Below are positions 1 to 7,522 of a stretch of 64,000 nucleotides of DNA, one piece after another (the stretch's first letter is position 1; every line of letters begins with the position of its first letter). The notes below the pieces were generated by a model that was not told the DNA's origin, did not search any database, and saw only the letters and a program-made list of their open reading frames with translations. The stretch covers positions 1 through 64,000 of the forward strand of contig CAVSAU010000011.1 in the NCBI GenBank assembly GCA_963726065.1, written 5' to 3'. This DNA comes from Neomesorhizobium sp963726065 (lineage in GTDB: Bacteria; Pseudomonadota; Alphaproteobacteria; Rhizobiales; Rhizobiaceae). Made by a program: the position numbers and the translations under genes.

Positions 1-415
1 CCGCCTTCAGCACCGACAGGAAGCGCTCCCATTCCGCCGGGTCGATGCCGCGCGCCGCCCCCTGCCGGATCGAAGCCGACATGGACTGGATATCGCTGAT
101 CACGGCGTCGGCGGCTTCGGTGATCTCGATCAGCTTGGCGCGGCGATCGGCGGGGTCGGGCCGGCGGGTGACGAGACCGCGCCCCTCCAGCCGGTCGAGG
201 AAGCTGCTGAGGGTCATCGCTTCGACACCCATGCGCTCGGCCAGCACGTTCTGGCGCACACTGCCGGCGCGCGCAGCGTGGATCAAGGTGCGCCCCTCGC
301 CTGCCGTCAGGCCGATGCCTGTCTCGCCGATACGGCGGTCGAGGTCGGCGCGGATCAGCCGCGAAATGTCGGTCGCCAGAAATCCGAACGTGTCGGTATC
401 AATCTTGCGTGCCAT
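1..415 (-). CDS. MarR-family transcriptional regulator (partial, runs off left edge)
   Basis: The first 138 codons of a winged-helix repressor, read leftward from an ATG at 415; the C-terminus lies outside the window. The middle of the frame has the MarR recognition-helix and wing pattern (AERMGVEAMTLSSFLDRLE, then GLVTRRPDPADRRAK), typical of regulators that release DNA on binding phenolic or oxidising ligands. The gene is divergent from the M3 peptidase, and a perfect 7-1-7 palindrome lies 17 bp upstream of its start, which suggests autoregulation. The ligand and target cannot be told from sequence. Confidence 0.85.
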   Translation of the reverse strand, partial: MARKIDTDTFGFLATDISRLIRADLDRRIGETGIGLTAGEGRTLIHAARAGSVRQNVLAERMGVEAMTLSSFLDRLEGRGLVTRRPDPADRRAKLIEITEAADAVISDIQSMSASIRQGAARGIDPAEWERFLSVLKA

Positions 416-431
416 CGAATTTAGTAAGTTT

Positions 432-446
432 AACTGATTATCAGTT
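432..446. promoter_or_regulatory. Candidate MarR operator
   Basis: AACTGAT-T-ATCAGTT is a perfect 7-bp inverted repeat with a one-base spacer, in the gap between the divergent MarR gene (ATG at 415) and the M3 peptidase. MarR dimers usually bind such short AT-rich palindromes overlapping their own promoter. Binding is inferred. Confidence 0.55.
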
Positions 447-565
447 TCCCTTATTGACTATTCGACCCGGCGTCAAGGTGGTTGCAGCGGCGGAACAGCC
501 GACCTACATCGGTTGCGTCATTCTCCATGGCGACGCAACAGCCATCCCAGCACGAAAGAGCCTTC

Positions 566-2621
566 ATGTCCGAGAAACGGCCAGACCTCTCCGCCCATCC
601 GCTGACGCACTGGACCGGCCCGCTCGGCCTGCCGGATTTTTCACAGCTAACCGATGATGCTTTCGGGCCGGTTTTTGATGCGGCACTTGCCGCTCATGAC
701 GCGGAAGTCGATAAAATTGCAGGAAACGTCGCTATAGCGACCATCGACAACGCGCTTGCCGCGCTCGAATTGTCGGGGCAGCCGCTCGATCGTGTCTCCT
801 CGATCTTCTGGTGCCGGGCCGGCGCCCACACCAATGACGAAATCCAGGCGATGGAGCGCGAGATCGCGCCGAAGATGGCCAAGCACTGGTCGGCGATTTC
901 GATGAACTCCGCTCTGTTCGCCCGCCTTGACGCGCTTTACCAGATGCGCGCCGAACTCGGACTTGACGCCGAGACGCTGCGGGTCTTGGAGCGGAGCTGG
1001 AAGAATTTCGTGCGCGCCGGCGCGAAACTCAGCGATGCCGACAAGAAGCGGCTATCGGCGATTAACGAGGAGTTGGCCTCGCTCGGCGCGACGTTCGGCC
1101 AGAACGTGCTGGCCGACGAGAAGGAATGGGCGTTGTTTCTCGATGCCGGTGACGATCTTGCCGGCTTGCCGGAGTTCCTGAAGAGCGCGATGGCGGAAGC
1201 GGCCGAACAGCGCGGCCGGAAGGGTAAATACGCCGTCACGCTTTCGCGCTCGATATACGAGCCGTTCACAACATTTTCCGAGCGGCGCGACCTGCGTGAA
1301 AAGGCCTTCCGCGGCTTCGCCATGCGTGGCGAGAATGGCGGCGCCACCGACAATTCCGCCGTGGTGAAAAAGACGCTCGAACTGCGCGCCGAGAAGGCGA
1401 AGTTGCTCGGTTATGCCAGTTACGCGGCGCTGAAGCTTGACGACACGATGGCGAAAACGCCCGAGGCGGTGTTCGGCCTGCTCGATCCGGTCTGGGACAA
1501 GGCGCGCGAGAAAGCCGCCGAGGACCAGGTCCAGCTGCAACGGCTCGCTGCCGCTGAGGGCCACAACCATGCGATCGCCGGCTGGGACTGGCGTCATTAT
1601 GCGGAAAAGCTGCGCGCCGAGCGGTTCGCCTTCGACGAAGCGGCGCTGAAACCCTATCTCCAGCTCGAACGCATCATCGAAGCCTGCTTCGACGTGGCGA
1701 GCAGGCTGTTCGGCATCCGTTTCGAGGAAAAGCGGGGGATTGCGACCTGGCATCCCGATGCACGGGTCTTCGAGGTGAAAAACGCCGACGGCAGCGTGCG
1801 CGGCACTTTCATCGCCGACTATTTCGCGCGGCCGTCGAAGCGCTCCGGTGCCTGGATGAGCGCGCTCGCAGTCCGGCTACAAGCTCGGCGGCGGCGCCAG
1901 GCCGATCATCTACAACATCATGAACTTCGCCAAGCCGCCCGCAGGCGAGCCGGCGTTGCTGTCGGTCGATGAGGCAAAGACGCTGTTCCACGAGTTCGGC
2001 CATGCGCTGCACGGCATGCTGACCGAGGTGACATGGCCGTCGGTCGCCGGCACCTCGGTGTCGCGCGACTTCGTCGAACTGCCTTCGCAGCTCTACGAAC
2101 ATTGGCTGACAGTGCCCGAGGTGCTGGCCAAACACGCACTCCACTACAAGACCGGCGAGCCGATGCCGAAGGAACTGATCGACAAGATGCTGGCGGCCCG
2201 TACCTTCAACGCAGGTTTCAACACGGTCGAGTTCGCATCCTCCGCCCTCGTCGACATGGCCTATCATTCGCGCCCTGATGCCCCGGAGGATCCACTTCGT
2301 TTCGAAGCCGAAACGCTTGGGAAGTTGGAAATGCCGGATGCGATCATCATGCGCCACCGCACGCCACACTTCCTGCATGTGTTTTCGGGCGAGGGCTATT
2401 CGGCCGGCTATTATTCCTACCTGTGGTCGGAGGTGCTCGATGCCGACGCTTTCTCGGCCTTCGAGGAAACCGGCGATGCCTTCAATCCGGCGCTTGCCGA
2501 AAAACTGAAGAAACACATCTATGCCGCCGGCGGCTCAGCCGATCCGGAAAAGCTCTACACTGCCTTCCGGGGCAAGATGCCGACGCCGGATGCTATGATG
2601 GCCAAGCGCGGCTTGCTCTAG
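566..2621 (+). pseudogene. M3-family oligopeptidase (Dcp/oligopeptidase A type), frameshifted
   Basis: Cytoplasmic zinc metallopeptidase of the M3 family, which degrades short peptides. The N-terminal frame runs from the ATG at 566 (GAAAGAG about 8 nt upstream; an in-frame ATG at 527 is an alternative) to about 1867. The C-terminal frame carries the zinc motif HEFGH (1989-2003), the conserved FVELPSQLYEHW segment and the normal C-terminus. An extra G at about 1868 (CTC-G-CAG-TCC) breaks the frame; removing it restores SALQSGYKLGGG. The two halves are otherwise well conserved, so this is either a very recent pseudogene or a sequencing error. As written, the product would lack the active site. 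Confidence 0.85.
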
Positions 2622-2883
2622 CCAGCCATTCCCGCAGGCTGCCGCCTCAACTGGGTGACGGCCGGGCATTGCCGTATGGGGCTTGTGCGGCTCCATTGTT
2701 TTCGCGCCAATTCGGGGTCTGAAATTCGAGAATGCGGCATAGCGGCTGATGCCTGCCGCCGCTTTCAGCCCGAATCAAAGATTCTCCGCCATCCTGCCAA
2801 AGGTGCACTGGCCTTGGCGTGCGTCAACAGGTAGTGTTTGTTCGACAAACGTTGCCGATGGTAGGAATCGCGTTACCCAGGTC

Positions 2884-3294
2884 ATGCTGATCGAGACGCC
2901 CGAAACATGTGGGTACAAGCGACCACAAGCCTTGTTCCGGCTGCTGGCGCTGTTTCTGCTCGGGCTGGCGATCGCGGAGGTGCCATTCAGCGCCGAAAGG
3001 GTTTCCGCGCCGGCAAGCGATCCGGCCGGATATACGTGGGTGGCGCAGCCGGACGACGTGCCTGCACCTCATTCCCTGTCGAAGAAAACGGCTCTGGAAA
3101 TCTGGGTCGATGCAACCCTCCAAGCCGTCGCCAGCTATCCCTACGGCCACGCCGACGAACCGGTTCTGGCGGCTGCGAGCCCAAGCGGCGCGCAGATAAA
3201 ACGCGTTGCCGCGCACGGCTTCCTGCTTGCGACTTACCTGTTCCCGGCGCCGGCGTGCCTTAGCAACGCCCGCGACCCGCCCTTGACGGCCTGA
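2884..3294 (+). CDS. Hypothetical protein with N-terminal membrane segment
   Basis: A 136-codon open frame, no family recognised. A hydrophobic stretch (FRLLALFLLGLAIAEVPF) near the N-terminus could be a signal peptide or anchor; the remainder is Pro/Ala-rich. The ATG at 2884 has only a weak ribosome site (CAGG), and codons upstream look non-coding. It lies in the 780-bp stretch between the peptidase and the RHH gene. It may not be a real gene. Confidence 0.3.
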   Translation: MLIETPETCGYKRPQALFRLLALFLLGLAIAEVPFSAERVSAPASDPAGYTWVAQPDDVPAPHSLSKKTALEIWVDATLQAVASYPYGHADEPVLAAASPSGAQIKRVAAHGFLLATYLFPAPACLSNARDPPLTA

Positions 3295-3402
3295 CCGCCG
3301 GCTTTCACGAAAGCCGCAACCCAATCCAGCAATTTGCCGCTCCCGCATGCCGACGCTTCAATGGCCGATCGCGGATACGGCAACAACAGTCAGGAAAAAT
3401 CA

Positions 3403-3573
3403 ATGTCAAAGACCCATCCACTCGGATTCCGCATCGAACGCGACATCAAGGAAGCGCTTGTGAAAGCCGCCAAGGACGACCATCGCTCGGTCTCCTCCCT
3501 CGTCGAACTGGTGATGGCGCGCTGGCTTCGCGAAAGAGGCTATCTCGTCGACAGCAAAGACAAGGCTGCGTGA
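3403..3573 (+). CDS. Small ribbon-helix-helix-like protein
   Basis: A 56-aa basic protein. The start at 3403 is chosen over an upstream in-frame ATG (3334) because CAGGA lies about 8 nt before it. The order of a short strand (LGFRIERDIK), a helix (EALVKAAKDDHRS) and a second helix (VSSLVELVMARWLRERGY) fits the MetJ/Arc ribbon-helix-helix fold of small DNA-binding regulators and antitoxins. No toxin gene follows; the next gene is an MFS transporter 147 bp away. DNA binding is inferred from the pattern alone. Confidence 0.65.
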   Translation: MSKTHPLGFRIERDIKEALVKAAKDDHRSVSSLVELVMARWLRERGYLVDSKDKAA

Positions 3574-3654
3574 CCGGCGTATCATACTAAGGTCATAATC
3601 CCAAAGCCGCGCTGGTTCGTCCTGCCAGCCGGCGTTACTACAAACATCGCGAAA

Positions 3655-3704
3655 GTTGCTCGCACGTCGCCGGAGTTCTTCGGTCGTGCGAGCAACGGAT
3701 GTTT
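3655..3704 (+). promoter_or_regulatory. Leader hairpin with T-run before the MFS transporter
   Basis: GTTGCTCGCACG (3655-3666) pairs perfectly with CGTGCGAGCAAC (3685-3696). Within the loop, CCGGA and TTCGG can extend the stem around GTTC. GGATGTTTTT follows, then the transporter ribosome site GGGAGG at 3707. It resembles an intrinsic terminator or attenuator placed in the leader, or a large operator palindrome. Confidence 0.5.
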
Positions 3705-3719
3705 TTGGGAGGACACACA

Positions 3720-5606
3720 ATGGCAATGGCATCGACGGCCGGAGGCGCAAGCCGCGGCATGACGAGAGAGGAAAAGAAGGTCATCTTCGCTTCCTCGCTC
3801 GGCACCGTGTTCGAATGGTACGATTTTTATCTCTACGGATCGCTCGCCGCCTTCATCGGCGCGACCTTCTTCGCCTCCTATCCGGAAGCGACGCGCAATA
3901 TCTTCGCGCTGCTGGCTTTCGCCGCAGGCTTCCTGGTGCGTCCGTTCGGCGCGCTGGTGTTCGGCCGCATCGGCGACCTTGTCGGCCGCAAATACACCTT
4001 CCTCGTCACCATCCTGATCATGGGCCTGTCGACCTTCCTGGTCGGCCTGCTGCCCGGCTCCGCTACCTGGGGCATCGCGGCGCCGGTCATCCTGATTGCA
4101 TTGCGCATGCTGCAGGGTCTCGCGCTGGGCGGCGAATATGGCGGCGCGGCGACCTATGTCGCCGAACATGCGCCCGACGACAAGCGCGGCTTCTACACGT
4201 CATGGATCCAGACCACGGCCACGCTTGGCCTGTTCCTGTCGCTGATCGTCATCCTCATCGTGCAAGGTTCAATGACCAAGGAAATGTTCGCGGCCTGGGG
4301 CTGGCGCATTCCGTTCCTGCTTTCCTTCATCCTGCTCGGCATTTCGGTCTGGATTCGGCTTTCGCTGAACGAGTCGCCGACCTTCATGCGCATGAAGGAA
4401 GAGGGCAAGGGCTCGAAAGCCCCGCTGTCGGAAGCTTTCGGCCAGTGGAAGAACGCCAAGATCGCCATCCTGGCGCTGCTCGGCCTCACAGCCGGCCAGG
4501 CCGTGGTGTGGTATTCAGGGCAGTTCTACGCGCTGTTCTTCCTGCAGAACGTGCTCAAGGTCGACGCTCGCTCGGTCAACATCATGATCGCGATCGCTCT
4601 GGCGCTCGGCACGTTCGGCTTCGTCCTGTTCGGCTGGCTGTCTGACAAGATCGGTCGCAAGCCTATCATCATGGCCGGCCTGGCGCTCGCCATCGTCACC
4701 TACTTCCCGCTGTTCAAGGCGCTGACCTGGGCCGCCAATCCGGCGCTCGCCACCGCGCAGCAGAACACACGGGCAACGGTGACAGCCGCTCCGGGCGACT
4801 GCAAGTTCCAGTTCAACCCGGTCGGCACGGCAAAGTTCACCACGTCCTGCGACATCGCCACTTCGTTCCTGACCCGCAATTCCGTTCCCTACGACGTGGT
4901 CGCGACCGCAGCGCCGGGAACCGCTGCGACCGTCAAGATCGGCGAGGAAACGGTAACGTCCTATGATGCTGTTGCGGCGGGCGACAAGGCGGCCGGTCTC
5001 GGCAAGGCGTTCGAGAAGGCCGTCAACATTGCGCTCCATGACGGCGGCTATCCGCTGGTTCGCGGCGCGGCGACGGTTGCCGACCAGAAGCTCGACGCCT
5101 TCATCGCGGCCAACCCGGAAGTCACCCTGGATGCCGCGGCGATCCGCGCCGGCGAGAAGAAGACCATTCCCCTCGAACAGGCGGTGAAGGACAAGGTGTT
5201 GACCGCGGAAGAGGCGGCTGGCGCAACCGAAATCACGACCTACAGCATCCCGGCCGCCGGCGCCTTTACCATGGTCGCGGCTGCCGACCAGGTGAACTGG
5301 ACAATGGTCATCGCCATCCTGTTCGTGCTCGTCATCTATGTGACGATGGTGTACGGCCCGATCGCGGCGATCCTGGTCGAGATGTTCCCGACCCGCATCC
5401 GCTACACCGGCATGTCGCTGCCCTACCACATCGGCAACGGCTGGTTCGGCGGCCTGCTGCCGGCGACCGTCTTCGCCATGAGCGCGGCCAAGGGCGACAT
5501 CTACTACGGCCTCTGGTATCCGATCGCCATTGCCGCCATGTCGCTGATCATCGGCACGCTCTTCGTCAAGGATACGCTAGGCACCGACCTGCACGCCAAG
5601 GACTGA
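3720..5606 (+). CDS. MFS transporter, metabolite:H+ symporter (MHS) type, with large internal insert
   Basis: A 628-aa inner-membrane secondary transporter. The start at 3720 is preceded by GGGAGG 7 nt upstream. The N-terminal half has the family signatures: FEWYDFYLYGSLA in TM1, GRIGDLVGRKYTF in the TM2-3 loop and a GGEYGGAATYVAEHAP motif, typical of proline/betaine or dicarboxylate symporters. TM segments resume at NWTMVIAILFVLVIYVTMVYGP. Between them, residues of about 335-520 form a soluble, Ala/Thr-rich insert that ordinary MHS proteins of 430-450 aa lack. Substrate unknown. A perfect terminator follows the gene. Confidence 0.85.
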   Translation: MAMASTAGGASRGMTREEKKVIFASSLGTVFEWYDFYLYGSLAAFIGATFFASYPEATRNIFALLAFAAGFLVRPFGALVFGRIGDLVGRKYTFLVTILIMGLSTFLVGLLPGSATWGIAAPVILIALRMLQGLALGGEYGGAATYVAEHAPDDKRGFYTSWIQTTATLGLFLSLIVILIVQGSMTKEMFAAWGWRIPFLLSFILLGISVWIRLSLNESPTFMRMKEEGKGSKAPLSEAFGQWKNAKIAILALLGLTAGQAVVWYSGQFYALFFLQNVLKVDARSVNIMIAIALALGTFGFVLFGWLSDKIGRKPIIMAGLALAIVTYFPLFKALTWAANPALATAQQNTRATVTAAPGDCKFQFNPVGTAKFTTSCDIATSFLTRNSVPYDVVATAAPGTAATVKIGEETVTSYDAVAAGDKAAGLGKAFEKAVNIALHDGGYPLVRGAATVADQKLDAFIAANPEVTLDAAAIRAGEKKTIPLEQAVKDKVLTAEEAAGATEITTYSIPAAGAFTMVAAADQVNWTMVIAILFVLVIYVTMVYGPIAAILVEMFPTRIRYTGMSLPYHIGNGWFGGLLPATVFAMSAAKGDIYYGLWYPIAIAAMSLIIGTLFVKDTLGTDLHAKD

Positions 5607-5630
5607 GGGCTGATCAGAAACCCGAAATGG

Positions 5631-5665
5631 CACCCGGCGCGGCAACGCGCCGGGTGTTTCCGTTT
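5631..5665 (+). terminator. Rho-independent terminator after the MFS gene
   Basis: CACCCGGCGCG (5631-5641), loop GCAA, CGCGCCGGGTG (5646-5656), then TTTCCGTTT. The 11-bp GC stem is perfect and starts 24 bp after the transporter stop codon. Confidence 0.85.
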
Positions 5666-5677
5666 GGCGGGCGCGCG

Positions 5678-5706
5678 ACGTCACGGAAGTTTCAACAAAA
5701 ATTCAC
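5678..5706 (+). promoter_or_regulatory. Candidate PHO box upstream of phoD
   Basis: Three direct repeats spaced exactly 11 bp apart: ACGTCAC (5678), GTTTCAA (5689) and AATTCAC (5700). The spacing and the TCA core match PhoB-binding boxes (CTGTCAT with 11-bp periodicity), and the site lies 73 bp before the phosphatase start. The individual repeats are imperfect. Confidence 0.45.
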
Positions 5707-5778
5707 GCAACTGAAATCGTCCTGCCATCCGGGCAACGGAGTCTGCGCGCTCCGTTCAACGCCATCCCGGAGACAGCC

Positions 5779-7356
5779 ATGAACCCCCGCCTGAAACTGA
5801 CCCGCCGCGCTTTCGTGACCTCGGCAAGTGCCGCCGGCCTCGTCGGAGCCTCCGGACTGGCGCTCCCCTTCTATTCCCGCGCCAATGCGCGGCCCCAATT
5901 CACCCACGGCGTGCAGTCCGGCGATGTCGACACCACGTCCGGCGTGATCTGGACACGCGCGGACCGGCCTTCGCGCGTCATGTTCGAAGTATCGACCACC
6001 GAAAGCTTCGCCAACGCGCGCAAGCTGGCGACGCTCGACGCCGTGCCGGAGACCGATTTCACGGCAAAGCGGCTTCTGACCGACCTCGCTTCGGACCAGG
6101 ATATTTTCTACCGGATGACGCTTGCCGATCTGTCCGACCTAAATGCCGTCTCGGAACCAATCATCGGTCGCTTCAAGACGGCGCCGATGTCGAAGCGCGA
6201 CATTCGTTTTGCCTGGTCCGGCGACACGGTCGGCCAGGGTTGGGGCATCGACGACAAGGGCATCTATACTTATGCGACGATAGCGAAACATACCCCGGAC
6301 TTCTTCCTGCATTCAGGCGACACGATCTATGCCGATGGCCCTTTGAAGGCGGAAGTCGACCTGAAAGACGGCGCCAAATGGCAGAACAAGGTGCTGACGG
6401 AGGAGAAGAGCAAGGTCGCGGAGACGCTCGCCGAGTACCGCGGCCAATGGAAATACAACATGATGGACGAGCATTGCCTGGCCTTCAATGCCGTGTGCCC
6501 GACCTTCTTCCAGTGGGACGACCATGAGGTTGTCAACAACTGGTCATCTTCGAAAGACCTGACGGCAGATGATCGCTACAAGGAAAAGTCGGTGGCGCTG
6601 CTGCAGTCGCGCGCCGCACGCGCCTTTCACGAGATGACGCCGATCCGCTTCACGCCGGCCGAACCGGGTAGGGTCTACCGCAAGATCGCCTACGGGCCGC
6701 TCCTCGACGTGTTCTTCCTCGACCTGCGCTCCTATCGTGGTCCCAATGGCGACGCCGTCGAAACCGAAATGACGCCGCAGTCGCGCATTATGGGCGAAGA
6801 GCAGGTGAAATGGCTGAAGCGCGAACTGGCCAACTCCAAGGCAACCTGGAAGGTGATCGCCTCCGACATGCCGCTCGGCATCATCGTGTGGAACGACGCC
6901 GCCAACAAGAAGGGCGCCGAAGCGATCGCCAATGGCCAGCCGGGAGCGGCGAGCGGCCGCGAACTGGAGATCGCCGACCTCCTGCGCTACATCAAGACCG
7001 CCGGCATCGACAACACTGTCTGGCTCACCGCCGATGTCCACTACACCGCCGCGCACTACTACAATCCTGATAAAGCGGCATTTCAGGACTTCAATCCGTT
7101 CTGGGAGTTCGTCTCAGGCCCGCTGCATGCCGGCACATTCGGTCCCGGCGACCTCGACCCGACCTTCGGGCCGGAGCTGAAATATGTGAAGGCGCCGACC
7201 TCCGAGCAGGGCCAGAACCTGCCGCCGTCGGCTGGCCTACAGTTCTTCGGCCTTGTCGACATCGACGGCGCCAGCGAGCAAATGACGGTGCGGCTGATGG
7301 ATCGCGACGACAATGAACTCTACAAGGTGACGCTGGACCCGGTTCGTTCGGCCTGA
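5779..7356 (+). CDS. phoD: PhoD-family alkaline phosphatase/phosphodiesterase, Tat-exported
   Basis: A 525-aa exported metallo-phosphoesterase that releases phosphate from organic phosphodiesters and monoesters in the periplasm. The N-terminus is a Tat signal (LTRRAFVTS, then a hydrophobic Ala/Gly stretch). The PhoD N-domain (THGVQSGDVDTTSGVIWTRAD) leads into the metallophosphatase domain with FAWSGDT, LHSGDTIYADG, WDDHEVVNNW and TADVHYTAAHYY, supplying Asp, Asn and His metal ligands. GGAG lies 6 nt before the ATG. The upstream triple 11-bp repeat suggests phosphate-starvation control by PhoB. Confidence 0.92.
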   Translation: MNPRLKLTRRAFVTSASAAGLVGASGLALPFYSRANARPQFTHGVQSGDVDTTSGVIWTRADRPSRVMFEVSTTESFANARKLATLDAVPETDFTAKRLLTDLASDQDIFYRMTLADLSDLNAVSEPIIGRFKTAPMSKRDIRFAWSGDTVGQGWGIDDKGIYTYATIAKHTPDFFLHSGDTIYADGPLKAEVDLKDGAKWQNKVLTEEKSKVAETLAEYRGQWKYNMMDEHCLAFNAVCPTFFQWDDHEVVNNWSSSKDLTADDRYKEKSVALLQSRAARAFHEMTPIRFTPAEPGRVYRKIAYGPLLDVFFLDLRSYRGPNGDAVETEMTPQSRIMGEEQVKWLKRELANSKATWKVIASDMPLGIIVWNDAANKKGAEAIANGQPGAASGRELEIADLLRYIKTAGIDNTVWLTADVHYTAAHYYNPDKAAFQDFNPFWEFVSGPLHAGTFGPGDLDPTFGPELKYVKAPTSEQGQNLPPSAGLQFFGLVDIDGASEQMTVRLMDRDDNELYKVTLDPVRSA

Positions 7357-7383
7357 TAGCCGCTCCTGGAGCGGTTCACGAGT

Positions 7384-7470
7384 GCATGGAATCGTTCAGC
7401 CGCTCTAGGTCTTCGTTTTGTCGCGTTTCCGAACCGGAAAACCGCTACGCACTTTCCTGGAAACGCTCTT
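7384..7470. repeat. Palindromic intergenic repeat, copy A
   Basis: The tail (from about 7411), with CGTTTCCGAACCGGAAAAC and then TTTCCTGGAAACGCTCT, is related to 55921-55999. Its head (GGAATCGTT) also occurs in the element at 47895. These are dispersed, presumably non-coding elements of the kind common in rhizobial genomes. This copy lies between phoD and the convergent cyclase gene. Confidence 0.55.
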
Positions 7471-7522
7471 GGCGGCGCCTGCCTGACGATGGCCAGCCGT
7501 TCGGCCCGGCCATCGTTGTCTG

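Noticed and set aside
2824..3348. A 174-codon minus-strand frame opposite the hypothetical at 2884
   Set aside because: Arg/Gln-rich composition typical of antisense frames and no membrane or domain pattern.
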